Shown here one piece after another: positions 36,432-45,212 of a DNA stretch of 64,000 bases (the first letter of the stretch is position 1; each line of letters starts with the position of its first letter). The notes under the pieces were generated by a model, which searched no databases, had not been told where the DNA came from, and saw nothing but the letters and a program-made list of their open reading frames with translations. This DNA comes from Candidatus Heimdallarchaeota archaeon. GTDB lineage: Archaea; Asgardarchaeota; Heimdallarchaeia; Heimdallarchaeales; Kariarchaeaceae. A program made the translations under genes and the position numbers. The stretch lies in assembly GCA_015522385.1 (NCBI GenBank), contig WAMJ01000037.1, positions 1 to 64,000 of the forward strand, read 5' to 3'.

Positions 36432-37388
36432 TCATTCAATCACTCTCTTCCTTTGAAGGACATAATCATGGTGTAGATTCTTAAAGGACTTAAAAATTGG
36501 AAGAGTTTTCTGAACTGAGAAATAGACGTCCGTTATCCCTTTCCGGAGAGCCGAATGTTCTGCTTCCTCCTCATAGAGAATGATCAGGTTATCGAGACGA
36601 GGGATCGCCTCGTCAATAACCTCGATAAATGATAGGTAATTCTCACTGATATTCTCGTTCTCCTCTGTTGATACCAACTTCTCAAGATAGGGTCTAGCGG
36701 AGGACATTCTGTCCTTGATGAGATGCGGTATCAATCGAATATCAGGATGAATAGCATTGGGCTTTGGGCTAAGTAGGTAACCTTGCATCCACCTGGCGTA
36801 TGCCTTCCACCCACTTACAGCAGAGATCCCACCTCTCCCCTCAACTTCTGTGGGCTCCTCTCCCCTCTCAAATGTCCAGCCCCAATACATCAGCGAGTTC
36901 CAAGGAGTGTCATGTCTAGCAACCGCATCCACAATCTCTATTGCAACTGGTCCCAGAGGGAGATCGAAGAGCTCATCCGCGTTATCGGGAAGGTAACTCA
37001 CGAAAGTGCCCGCGGTCGTGGTCATCATCACCTTACCGATCGCACTGTTGATAGATTCTACAAACTCCTCAGGTCGGTCGAACAGGATCACATCAGAGGA
37101 CATTGCCCTGTTTCCAAGAGCCTGAGTCTTACGAGCAGTGGTATCCCGAATTTTGGACTGGTAAATCTTCACTTGGATACCCATGTCCTCGAAACAATTG
37201 GTTACGAATCCATTAAAGTCCCATAATGTATCTCCTACAGGGTTTCCAAGATCTAACTGACGCTTAAGATTCATTGCCATAGAGATTCTGAGCCAATGCC
37301 CCGATCTGAAAGCTATATATGATCGATCGATGCCATAGCTTCCTACAAGGTGGGTGAGAGTATCGAGGAAGGAATCAGTTATTTGCAT
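36432..37388 (-). CDS. Protein of unknown function, 318 residues
   Basis: No family recognised. The N-terminal 170 residues are mixed alpha/beta, with a possible single-domain enzyme look (SYIAFRSGHWLRIS, a later VAIEIVDAVARHDTPWNSLMYWGW, and an aromatic-rich WKAYARWMQGY). The C-terminal 100 residues are helical. No P-loop, cysteine cluster, signal or membrane segment. ATG at 37388. It lies upstream of eL37 in the same direction only after a gap, so joint function is not implied. Confidence 0.65.
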   Translation of the reverse strand: MQITDSFLDTLTHLVGSYGIDRSYIAFRSGHWLRISMAMNLKRQLDLGNPVGDTLWDFNGFVTNCFEDMGIQVKIYQSKIRDTTARKTQALGNRAMSSDVILFDRPEEFVESINSAIGKVMMTTTAGTFVSYLPDNADELFDLPLGPVAIEIVDAVARHDTPWNSLMYWGWTFERGEEPTEVEGRGGISAVSGWKAYARWMQGYLLSPKPNAIHPDIRLIPHLIKDRMSSARPYLEKLVSTEENENISENYLSFIEVIDEAIPRLDNLIILYEEEAEHSALRKGITDVYFSVQKTLPIFKSFKNLHHDYVLQRKRVIE

Positions 37389-37423
37389 TCAGTGAATATT
37401 CTTGCTTGGAATTAAAAAAATGA

Positions 37424-37606
37424 TTATCTGTCTCGGTGGTCTTTGGTGTTCTTCCACTTGTAGACTCGCATCTTTGCTGTCTTACCGAAGCCACAAGATA
37501 CACACTGCTTACGTGACTTGTTGTAGGATCTGCTACCACATCTTCTGCAGACAATGTGGCTTGCTCTCTTGTTGTGTTTTCCTCTCGATGGTGTTCCTTT
37601 TGTCAT
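37424..37606 (-). CDS. rpl37e: Large ribosomal subunit protein eL37
   Basis: 60 residues: basic, with the two-pair zinc site CRRCG... CVSCGFG and the archaeal/eukaryotic eL37 signature [20 protein letters not shown]. Normal length for archaea. The usual archaeal neighbour, an LSm gene, is not adjacent here but at 46879. The gene is minus strand with ATG 37606. Confidence 0.95.
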   Translation of the reverse strand: MTKGTPSRGKHNKRASHIVCRRCGSRSYNKSRKQCVSCGFGKTAKMRVYKWKNTKDHRDR

Positions 37607-37661
37607 AATGATTCACCGAACTTCTATATCTGAAGGCTCAATTCACTCTTAATAAACTGAG

Positions 37662-38198
37662 CTATTCATTCGCGCTAGCGAGATGTTCTAGAGCTAGGAA
37701 GAACGCGGCTATTGTGCCTGTATGTTTAATACCCCCATTTGCTATTAACTTCATCACTTCCTCCTTGTTGAACAATCTGGTCTCCACAAGCAAAGGCTCA
37801 TCCCGCATGGAGTTGATTTTTGTAAGATCTGTACTCAGGTAATAATGGAGAGCACCCTCAAGATAGGATGGAGCAGAGTTGAACCTCCCTATGTAGGTAA
37901 GTTCTCCAGCTTGATATCCTGTTTCCTCCATGAGCTCTCTCCTAGCACATTGTTCAACATCCTCGCCCTCCTCCAATCCCCCAGCGGGCCAGTTCCACTG
38001 CTCTTCTCCAGCCCCAATTCGATACTCCCTTACCATGAGGAAACGTCCGTCATTGGTGACAGGGACTACACCTACACCTGAACCAATACTTACCACTATA
38101 AAGTCACCCATCCCGTCTTCTGTCCGAGCATGAAGTACATCCAGATATACTCTCCCTCGCTGGATCAGACGTTCCCTTGACTCAATGGAAAATTCCAT
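37662..38198 (-). CDS. Nudix hydrolase, ADP-ribose pyrophosphatase-like
   Basis: 178 residues. The Nudix box is GGLEEGEDVEQCARRELMEETGY, preceded by the NWPAGGLEEGE segment typical of ADP-ribose pyrophosphatases; VPVTNDGRFLMVREYRIG is the N-terminal strand that pairs domains in this subfamily. ADP-ribose is the likely substrate (inference from the PAG-L-E-E spacing). The start ATG is at 38198. Confidence 0.9.
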   Translation of the reverse strand: MEFSIESRERLIQRGRVYLDVLHARTEDGMGDFIVVSIGSGVGVVPVTNDGRFLMVREYRIGAGEEQWNWPAGGLEEGEDVEQCARRELMEETGYQAGELTYIGRFNSAPSYLEGALHYYLSTDLTKINSMRDEPLLVETRLFNKEEVMKLIANGGIKHTGTIAAFFLALEHLASANE

Positions 38199-38229
38199 AG
38201 GTGACGATGTGAGGTGTGCAGATAAGATT

Positions 38230-38718
38230 TCAGATAGTCACTCTATTCTTGGAGAAATAGTAACGAAATACCGTCCAAAGAATCACGACAGACATCGAGA
38301 CACCATAATCTATGAAGAACTTGTGGACAAAATCTGACTTGTAATATCCTGCGTAATCGGGAAAGTTGGTGTTCAACCAGTACCCCATTATCACGTAGAA
38401 GATGACATAGAAGACAAGTGTCACCCAGATGGTTGATTTCATTCCGGCCTTGAAAAAGTCACGTGCACTATATTTCTTCTCCTGGTACCAGTATACGTCG
38501 TCCAGAAGAACCATCATCATGAAGAGAATCAGACTGGACAAAATCGGAACGACGAAGGTCATGGGGACATACGTCTCATTAACTAAGTCTTCGATATCCC
38601 TCATGTAGTAGTACATGGGAACCATTGCCAATAGGGAGTAGAAGAACTGGAAGAGGAGAACCCACAGAGAGCGGGGAGTGTTCCATTGTATCTCTGCTTG
38701 ATTGCTAGCACTGCTCAT
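38230..38718 (-). CDS. Four-helix membrane protein of unknown function
   Basis: 162 residues with four hydrophobic segments (LWVLLFQFFYSLLAMVPMYY, MTFVVPILSSLILFMMMVLL, STIWVTLVFYVIFYVIMGYWL, YGVSMSVVILWTVFRYYF). No catalytic motif is visible. ATG 38718. It adjoins the Nudix gene on the same strand (31 bases apart), so co-transcription is possible. Confidence 0.75.
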   Translation of the reverse strand: MSSASNQAEIQWNTPRSLWVLLFQFFYSLLAMVPMYYYMRDIEDLVNETYVPMTFVVPILSSLILFMMMVLLDDVYWYQEKKYSARDFFKAGMKSTIWVTLVFYVIFYVIMGYWLNTNFPDYAGYYKSDFVHKFFIDYGVSMSVVILWTVFRYYFSKNRVTI

Positions 38719-38862
38719 ATTCTAATTCTCAGGCAAGAACCTAAATTTAAAAGTATCTCGTTATAATATGGCACCCAGACTCAGGAGTATTCATATTTAA
38801 TTCAATAATAACCTATAAAAAGAGTCCCCGGTAGTGCATTTTAGAAGCAAATCGAGAGAAAT

Positions 38863-38873
38863 CGATTTATAGC
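38863..38873 (+). promoter_or_regulatory. TATA-like promoter for aIF5A
   Basis: CGATTTATAGC is centred about 25 bases before the ATG at 38893, so a leaderless transcript is possible. A stronger-looking box, CCTATAAAAAG at 38812-38822, would give a leader of about 50 bases. Confidence 0.45.
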
Positions 38874-38892
38874 CAAGATATGAGGAAATTTT

Positions 38893-39312
38893 ATGTCAGA
38901 ATCAGATGTCAGACCTATCAAGGCCAATAACATTAAGGTCGGAAACTACATCGTCCACGATGGTGAAGTGTACGTCGTCAAGAGCGCGAAGACCAGTAAG
39001 GCAGGAAAACACGGACACGCAAAGGTGAGGATGGATATAGAGAACCTTTTCACTGGAAGTAAGAAGAACATTATCGCACCAGGTGACGATAAGTACATGA
39101 TCCCGATCATCGAGAAAAAGGTCGCTCAGGTACTCTCTCTAACACCTGACTCTGCCCAGCTCATGGACACCGAGACATATGAGACCTTCGAGGCAGCCCT
39201 ACCCGAGGACATCACACTGGAGGAGGGAGGATATGTGGACATCTGGAAGGTACTTGGAAAGACCATTATCCGCGGAACACGAGCAGACGCTGGCAATCAG
39301 CATCAGTACTAA
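38893..39312 (+). CDS. eif5a: Translation initiation factor aIF5A
   Basis: 139 residues. The hypusine loop is TSKAGKHGHAK, with the modified lysine expected at residue 39. The N-terminal SH3-like and C-terminal OB-fold halves are of normal archaeal length. It rescues ribosomes stalled on difficult motifs. Two TATA-like boxes lie upstream. It is followed closely by the HD-domain gene in the same direction. Confidence 0.96.
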   Translation: MSESDVRPIKANNIKVGNYIVHDGEVYVVKSAKTSKAGKHGHAKVRMDIENLFTGSKKNIIAPGDDKYMIPIIEKKVAQVLSLTPDSAQLMDTETYETFEAALPEDITLEEGGYVDIWKVLGKTIIRGTRADAGNQHQY

Positions 39313-39362
39313 TTCAAAACCATCCAAAAAGTAATTAATTGACACTACGAAATACAGACTGA

Positions 39363-40721
39363 ATGACAGAAAGAAAAGGAGCAGTGAGAGATCCAATTCA
39401 CGGTTACATTCTTCTCTCGGAGGAAGAAAACAAGCTGATAGACTCTCCCTTCGTCCAACGCCTGAGGTGGATTTCTCAACTCAGCGGAGTGAGGCTTGTC
39501 TTCCCTGGTGGTACTCACAACAGGTTGGCACATGTCATGGGAGTGATGCACCTCTCAGGCCTCTACGCAGAGCAGATCTACAAGGATCACCCGGATATGG
39601 AGCACAAGGTTCAGCTTGCAAGACTCGCAGGTCTCCTCCACGACATTGCCCACGGAGCATTCTCCCATGCGTATGACGATACGGTATATAGGAGATTATA
39701 TCCTGGCAACCCACACGGACATGACACCCACCGGATGAAAATGATCAAGTCAGATCACCTCAGACCCCTCATCGAAGCATGTGGCGTCACACCCGAGGAG
39801 ATCGAGAACCTGTGGGAGGGAAAGGATCGAGTCCTGCAGGCTGCAGTCCAAGGAGCGCTTGGAGCAGACAGAATGGACTTTATGCTCAGGGATTCCTATT
39901 ATGCGGGTACAACTCACTTTGGTACGGTAGCCTCCACGAGGATCATCAGCAACACTCTCATTGCAGAGCATGACGGGGAGCAAGCACTACACTACAACCA
40001 TAAGGTCATGGACGACATCTTTCAGGCACTTCTCGGCAGGTTCTACATGTACCGAGGAGTCTACTTCCACAAGGCGAGTGGTGCGTCAGACATCCTTATC
40101 CGGAAGATGCTTGACCATGCTGCAGAACCGATGATGCTACCGGAGAGAACCCAAGATCTCGAACTTTACAAGGATATCAACGAATACACCGTAATGGGAG
40201 AGATTATGGCATCAAAATCACCCGAGCTAGCACTCGCACGGCATTACTGTGAGAGGTTGATGAGGAGACAGCTACCCAAATTGGTCTGGGAATCTATTGT
40301 TCCCGAGAACGTTGTCAAGACGATTAGCTCTGATCTTGAGCGGGGTTCTGAACTCATAGCAAACGAGAAATTCATCAATGAAATCAAGAAAACTGCGACT
40401 GAATTGGGTAAGAAGGAACCGGTGCTCTATGTCACGAACACATATCCCATGTCCACGCTTGACCATGCAGAGTTCACTGCGGGTCACATCTATATCTATG
40501 ACAAGCATGCCAGCCTTGTTCCAGGCAAGACCTCAATCTCCCTTGCGGAGGCAATTGAGTCAACGAGCTATTTCAAGACCTTCATCTCTGGGATTGGCAA
40601 TAGGCAGAGATATGTGATGATAAGGGTATACTGTGACCCCGAGGACGTGGAGTGGATCAGGAACAAGGTCGGAAGGAAATATGCAGTGAGTGAACCAGAT
40701 ATTGCAGAGACATCTTATTAG
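39363..40721 (+). CDS. HD-domain phosphohydrolase (SAMHD1/dGTPase-like)
   Basis: 452 residues. The start DPIHGYILLSEEENKLIDSPFVQRLRWISQL is the common opening of the SAMHD1-like/YwfO group. The HD metal ligands are H57 (THNRLAHVMG), H93-D94 (LLHDIAHGAF) and the later D in GADRMDFMLRDSYY. Such enzymes cleave dNTPs or related phosphates. The site is complete, so activity is likely. ATG 39363, 50 bases after aIF5A. Confidence 0.9.
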   Translation: MTERKGAVRDPIHGYILLSEEENKLIDSPFVQRLRWISQLSGVRLVFPGGTHNRLAHVMGVMHLSGLYAEQIYKDHPDMEHKVQLARLAGLLHDIAHGAFSHAYDDTVYRRLYPGNPHGHDTHRMKMIKSDHLRPLIEACGVTPEEIENLWEGKDRVLQAAVQGALGADRMDFMLRDSYYAGTTHFGTVASTRIISNTLIAEHDGEQALHYNHKVMDDIFQALLGRFYMYRGVYFHKASGASDILIRKMLDHAAEPMMLPERTQDLELYKDINEYTVMGEIMASKSPELALARHYCERLMRRQLPKLVWESIVPENVVKTISSDLERGSELIANEKFINEIKKTATELGKKEPVLYVTNTYPMSTLDHAEFTAGHIYIYDKHASLVPGKTSISLAEAIESTSYFKTFISGIGNRQRYVMIRVYCDPEDVEWIRNKVGRKYAVSEPDIAETSY

Positions 40722-40793
40722 TTTCACTACATCCCTGCCTTATTTCTAGTTCCTTAACCTTTAATTTTAAAAAGAAACCAATCATATTACTTT

Positions 40794-41717
40794 GTGGTAA
40801 AAATCGATGATTACAGACAGTTGAAAATCATCTTCGAACGACTAGGTTTGAATATAGACGCTGTAGTCAACAATTTCGATACTGATTTCTCCAAGGGAAA
40901 ATTGATGAAGTTAAATATGGGACACTTCAATCTGGATCACTTTCCAGAAGAGATCTGCAATTTCTCCTCTATCCTTTACCTCTACCTCAATCACAACAGG
41001 ATCAAGGAACTCCCTGACAAGTTCATCAGGTTAAGGAAACTGAGGAAGGTCTTCCTGAACCACAATGAGTTCGAGCACTTTCCGAAATCCCTGTCACAGA
41101 TCACGAATATTAGACAGATCATCTTCGACGACAACAAGGTCTCTGAGATCGGAGGTATTGAGGAGATGCCCTTTTTACAGTCATTCTCAATGGCTAGAAA
41201 TAACATCTCAAACTTCCCGGAGCCGTTTAATTTCCAGAAAAATCTGCTAAATTTGGATCTGTCCGAGAACCAAATCTCACGTTCAACCTCGTACCAAGGT
41301 TTTGATAAGTTAGAACACCTTAATCTATCTAAGAATAAGATCAAACGTATTTCAAACGACATATCTCACCTGAAAAATGCCACGAGGTTAAACTTCTCCG
41401 GTAATGAGATCAGCTCGGTTCATGGGAACCTTTTCACACTGAAAAATCTGAGATTCTTGGACCTCTCAAATAACAATATCACATCATTACCCAAAGGCAT
41501 TTTCTACCTCACCAATCTTAGATATCTCTATCTGCACAACAACAATTTGGAGAAACTGCCAAGGGATATTGTAGAGCTAAAGTATCTAAAGCGGATAATC
41601 CTGTCAGGAAACCCTTCGCTCGAGCTAACCAAGGCCCAAGAGACGTGGCTGGAGAAACTCCGAAACTCAAATACCGAAGTCATTCTGGAGAACAAGATAC
41701 CTGAATATCTGTTCTGA
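40794..41717 (+). CDS. Leucine-rich-repeat protein
   Basis: 307 residues composed almost wholly of LRRs of 22-24 residues, about nine to ten units (for example LYLYLNHNRIKELP, FLDLSNNNITSLP, YLYLHNNNLEKLP). These are of the short LPxx type found in bacterial effectors, plant Ras-group LRRs and Asgard proteins. No signal peptide or membrane segment, so probably cytosolic and used for protein binding. GTG start at 40794 with TATA-like ATTTTAAAAAG some 25 bases before. It is convergent with an HxlR gene, with only three bases between stops. Confidence 0.9.
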   Translation: MVKIDDYRQLKIIFERLGLNIDAVVNNFDTDFSKGKLMKLNMGHFNLDHFPEEICNFSSILYLYLNHNRIKELPDKFIRLRKLRKVFLNHNEFEHFPKSLSQITNIRQIIFDDNKVSEIGGIEEMPFLQSFSMARNNISNFPEPFNFQKNLLNLDLSENQISRSTSYQGFDKLEHLNLSKNKIKRISNDISHLKNATRLNFSGNEISSVHGNLFTLKNLRFLDLSNNNITSLPKGIFYLTNLRYLYLHNNNLEKLPRDIVELKYLKRIILSGNPSLELTKAQETWLEKLRNSNTEVILENKIPEYLF

Positions 41718-41720
41718 ACT

Positions 41721-42197
41721 TTAGAAGTTCTCGGGGTGCGTAATTGAGTCAGCCACAAGTTGCAGGTTTATCGAATGTTTGCAACGATCAGTGAGACACC
41801 TGCGGACATTCACTTTTCCGAACTCTTTACCCCACTTACGGATCTCCATGAGGATGAAGATCATCGCCTTACCACTCTCTGTCAGACGGTATTTGACTTT
41901 CTTGGGTGAGACGTCATTGTCAATCCTCTCAATAATCCCATACTCAATGAGTTCTTGTAGTCTTGTAGAAAGCATCTTTGGAGAGATTTCCTCTATGGCA
42001 GAGTGTATTTCAGAATAGCTGAGCGCCGCCATTCCGCTGTCATTGTCATTTAATTTCATCAATTCAGTTATGATATTGAGTGACCATTTCTTCGATATGA
42101 TCTCCGTTGGTAAGGTCATTCCACAGACCTCTTTTGTATCCTGTTCTCGCATTTCCATCACTATCAACCTATATAATTGATAGTACTTAGCATTCAT
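41721..42197 (-). CDS. HxlR-family winged-helix regulator with C-terminal Cys motif (copy 1)
   Basis: 158 residues. The wHTH has the HxlR signature: KKWSLNIITELM, MLSTRLQELIEYGIIERI, KVKYRLTESGKAM. The C-terminus carries CLTDRCKHS, also found (as CLNDQCRHA) in its neighbour. HxlR proteins usually respond to reactive aldehydes or redox through an N-terminal cysteine; this C-terminal CX4CXH is unusual. A shorter start at residue 14 or 16 is possible. Flanked by AT-rich intergenic DNA suited to autoregulation. Confidence 0.87.
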   Translation of the reverse strand: MNAKYYQLYRLIVMEMREQDTKEVCGMTLPTEIISKKWSLNIITELMKLNDNDSGMAALSYSEIHSAIEEISPKMLSTRLQELIEYGIIERIDNDVSPKKVKYRLTESGKAMIFILMEIRKWGKEFGKVNVRRCLTDRCKHSINLQLVADSITHPENF

Positions 42198-42319
42198 TAT
42201 ATATAAAATTTCGAAAATATTCGATTAAAATTAGGTTAATAACTGAGATAAATTATGCAATTATCTATGACACATGTCGAATTATTATATGGTTGCACAA
42301 ATTAATCCCGCATAGCAGA

Positions 42320-42760
42320 TCATTCATTCACATCAAGATAGACCAAAGTTCGTTTCTCAGGGTGTTCTGATAAGAACTTCTGAATCTCGGTGGCATGACG
42401 ACACTGATCGTTCAAACAACGATCATTAGGTTTGAGATTATTCACCGCCCAACGGCGGATCTGGATAATGATACTGACAAGATCCTTACCCGTGTCAGTC
42501 AGTTTGTACCTCACCTTCTTGGGAGTGTGAGGGTTCTCAAGAATCTTGATGACTAGACCGTTCTCAATCAGTGAGGAGAGCCTTATGGCTAGCATTCTTG
42601 GGTTGATACCCGGGATCAATTTCTGGATGTCACCGTAGCTGAGACTATCTTCACCAGCCGTCATGAGCTCCAGAATAATGTGAATTGTCCACTTCGGACT
42701 AATAGTCTCCATAGCCATCCAGATTGCACAATTTTCATGAACTACTTGCTCCATTTTCAT
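42320..42760 (-). CDS. HxlR-family winged-helix regulator with C-terminal Cys motif (copy 2)
   Basis: 146 residues, paralogue of the preceding copy: SPKWTIHIILELM, MLAIRLSSLIENGLVIKI, KVRYKLTDTGKDL. It has an N-terminal HENCAIWMAM cysteine typical of HxlR, plus the C-terminal CLNDQCRHA. It is read in the same direction as copy 1 with 122 AT-rich bases between, so each may have its own promoter. The two may form a heterodimer or cross-regulate. Confidence 0.87.
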   Translation of the reverse strand: MKMEQVVHENCAIWMAMETISPKWTIHIILELMTAGEDSLSYGDIQKLIPGINPRMLAIRLSSLIENGLVIKILENPHTPKKVRYKLTDTGKDLVSIIIQIRRWAVNNLKPNDRCLNDQCRHATEIQKFLSEHPEKRTLVYLDVNE

Positions 42761-42878
42761 GCCTCTTTTATTACTATAATTTGAGAGTGTAATTATAATA
42801 TAAAAATTATATCATCAGACGCTCACTCCTGATAACTAATATAGTAATTGCTGATCGATTATGATAGTAGATGCTAAC

Positions 42879-43706
42879 CTAGGTCAGTTTTTCGGGATGG
42901 CGCTTGTACCACTCGCTATAGCTTCCAGGATATAGTGTCTGAATCCCAAAACCAAGTTCGTTTGCAAGGAGTATATTGAAACATGCACTCACTCCAGACC
43001 CACAATAGAAGACAATCTGTTTTCCTCTGAGGTGACTGAATCGTTCGTGAAGTTCAGTCTTCCCAAGAGGCAAACCATCGTCTCCGACATTCTCGCCCCA
43101 AGGAAGATTCAGAGCGTTGGGAATCCGTCCGTTTACAGGGTCAGGACCCGATTCTTGCAGAAGGTACCTTTCTCTGTTCCTCGAGTCGACGAGAACGAAA
43201 TCTCCATTTAGGATGTCCTCATCATTAACTATGGGAAATTCACCTCGATCCCAGCTTTCGGGGAAGGAAGACCTATCTAATTTTATAGGGGCGGGAATCT
43301 GAATATCAGTTGTGGTCTCGTACATTTCTTTCCACCTGTCAATACCACCCGCCATTACGAATACATGTGGAAAACCTATTGTCTTAAGCATCCACCAGAC
43401 TCTGGCAGCAGCTCCACCATTGAAGTTATCGTAGACCACGATTTTACGATCAGGGGAGATTCCCTTTCTCTCAAGGGTCGAGATGAACTGCTCCAGTTGT
43501 GGAAGCGGATGTCTTCCCGTCCTCTCGGTGATCTCCCCCGAGACCTCATTCTCAAGGTTGAGGTGGATTGCACCTCTGATATGCCCCTTCGTGTAACAAC
43601 GTTCAGAGCCCTCTATGTCCCCTAGAACAAACTGCACATCTATGAGGAGAAAGTCATCCAGGTGGTCATGAAGCTCTTCAATAGTTATGAAGTTAGAGTA
43701 GTCCAT
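42879..43706 (-). CDS. Rhodanese-type sulfurtransferase, two-domain
   Basis: 275 residues with two rhodanese domains. The first opens EELHDHLDDFLLIDVQFVLG and lacks a catalytic cysteine. The second carries the active-site loop CGSGVSAC. This layout is that of thiosulfate/3-mercaptopyruvate sulfurtransferases (TST/SseA). CGSGVS favours the mercaptopyruvate type in family comparisons, but substrate is not certain. ATG 43706. Confidence 0.9.
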   Translation of the reverse strand: MDYSNFITIEELHDHLDDFLLIDVQFVLGDIEGSERCYTKGHIRGAIHLNLENEVSGEITERTGRHPLPQLEQFISTLERKGISPDRKIVVYDNFNGGAAARVWWMLKTIGFPHVFVMAGGIDRWKEMYETTTDIQIPAPIKLDRSSFPESWDRGEFPIVNDEDILNGDFVLVDSRNRERYLLQESGPDPVNGRIPNALNLPWGENVGDDGLPLGKTELHERFSHLRGKQIVFYCGSGVSACFNILLANELGFGIQTLYPGSYSEWYKRHPEKLT

Positions 43707-43735
43707 AGCTCCACATCCTCATTCCATACTTAACC

Positions 43736-44155
43736 CTAGTCTTGGAAGTAATATCGGTTAGGTCTACCTTCTAGAAGGTGTATGTTCTTATCCTCTAGAT
43801 ATAGTTCCCTGCACACCTGCCTTGTGGTTCCTCTTGCCATCCCGAGGATTTCGGAGATCTCGACCGTACTGTAGTCAATTAGGGGGTTGCTCACTAGGAA
43901 TTGCCTGACTCTCTCACGAGCAGTCAATTTCTCACCAGTAGAAGCCTGAATAAGTACATCCAGCTTCCGCTCTATATTCGCTAATCTATTCTCGATGTCA
44001 GGTTTGTTGACATCTTGGGTCTCGCCCTCAAGGAATGAGACCTTCCTCTTTTCAAGGAAATCTTTGATCTCGTCAAATATCTCCACTGGCACACGCAGAT
44101 TCTTGTACCCTGACCATACTTTCTTCGGACCTTGGCGGGCAGGACTGCGTGTCAT
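43736..44155 (-). CDS. DNA-binding protein with ribbon-helix-helix-like and HTH regions
   Basis: About 139 residues. Residues near the N-terminus (KNLRVPVEIFDEIKDFLEKR) resemble a ribbon-helix-helix of the kind found in antitoxins and regulators; a short coiled coil (IENRLANIERKLDVLI) follows, then a C-terminal helix-turn-helix (TVEISEILGMARGTTRQVCREL). ATG 44155 is chosen; a GTG at 44164 adds three residues. Divergent from the aldolase gene, so it may control it (inference). Confidence 0.7.
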   Translation of the reverse strand: MTRSPARQGPKKVWSGYKNLRVPVEIFDEIKDFLEKRKVSFLEGETQDVNKPDIENRLANIERKLDVLIQASTGEKLTARERVRQFLVSNPLIDYSTVEISEILGMARGTTRQVCRELYLEDKNIHLLEGRPNRYYFQD

Positions 44156-44256
44156 ACATTGCACACATTGTATTCAATCTATAATAATATTGGTCTTACA
44201 GTATCAGGAGGAGTGAGATTTTTACGGAATATCAGTTGTAATATCAGTGTTTGCAG

Positions 44257-44270
44257 TTAAAAACTTATAT
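44257..44270 (+). promoter_or_regulatory. TATA-like promoter for the aldolase gene
   Basis: TTAAAAACTTATAT lies about 35 bases before the ATG at 44301, giving a short leader. It falls in the divergent region shared with the DNA-binding protein. Confidence 0.4.
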
Positions 44271-44300
44271 TCTTGATCTGGGAATAGGCAATGAGAATAC

Positions 44301-45209
44301 ATGTCCGCCGTACAAGACATTCTAAAGAACTATTCGCACCTTAATCCGGGTGTTAGGAGAAATCTCTACACTATGATGAACACAGGGAAACTCGCGGGAA
44401 CTGGTAAGATGGTCATTTATCCTGTCGACCAGGGGTTCGAGCATGGACCGGGAAGGTCATTCGCCCCAAATCCTAAGGGATATGATCCCCTGTACCATGC
44501 CGAATTCGCCATCGAATCAGGCGTGAACGCCTACGCAGCACCACTTGGATTCATACAGATGGCAGCCAGTGAGTACCCGGGGCAGATCCCACTTATTCTC
44601 AAAGTGAACAACAACGATTCACTCGTAAAGACGCCAAATCCACAGTCTGCTATTACATCCACGGTTCAGGACGCATTGGAGCTGGGGTGTGCAGCAATCG
44701 GCTTCACCATTTATCCGGGTACATCTATGAAGAACGTGCTTTTCGAGCAGCTTCAGCAGTATATTCAGGAAGCTCACTCTGTCGGTCTTGCTGCTGTTGT
44801 ATGGTCCTACCCAAGGGGAGAACTCCTCTCCAAACAGGGCGAGACCAAGGTTGACATCGTCGCCTACGCAGCTCAGATTGCTGCCCAGATGGGTGCAGAC
44901 GTGATTAAGGTCAAGCCACCAGCTAACCCGGGTGTAGAGCTTGAAGCCGCGAAGAAGTCCTACGAGAACATCAAGATTGACACCCTCTCGGACAGGGTGG
45001 CACATGTTATCCAGTCCGCATTTGATGGAAGGAGGATTGTCATCTTCTCAGGTGGCCCAGCCAAGGGCAAGGAGGAGGTCCTGAATGAGATCAAGGAGGT
45101 AAAAGCAGGTGGAGGTTTCGGTGCCATCGTCGGGAGGAACATCTTCCAGAGACCTAAGGAGGATGCAATGAGCCTCCTTAACGACATCATTAGCATCTAC
45201 AAGTCATAA
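44301..45209 (+). CDS. Class I fructose-bisphosphate aldolase, archaeal (DhnA/FbaB) type
   Basis: 302 residues. VIYPVDQGFEHGP and VVWSYPRG are hallmark segments, and the Schiff-base lysine is in VIKVKPP (K203 or K205). The phosphate-binding IVGRNIFQRP closes the barrel. It acts in glycolysis/gluconeogenesis, condensing DHAP and glyceraldehyde 3-phosphate. It is not the bifunctional FBP aldolase/phosphatase. Its stop lies three bases from the convergent tgtA. Confidence 0.92.
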   Translation: MSAVQDILKNYSHLNPGVRRNLYTMMNTGKLAGTGKMVIYPVDQGFEHGPGRSFAPNPKGYDPLYHAEFAIESGVNAYAAPLGFIQMAASEYPGQIPLILKVNNNDSLVKTPNPQSAITSTVQDALELGCAAIGFTIYPGTSMKNVLFEQLQQYIQEAHSVGLAAVVWSYPRGELLSKQGETKVDIVAYAAQIAAQMGADVIKVKPPANPGVELEAAKKSYENIKIDTLSDRVAHVIQSAFDGRRIVIFSGGPAKGKEEVLNEIKEVKAGGGFGAIVGRNIFQRPKEDAMSLLNDIISIYKS

Positions 45210-45212
45210 CTA

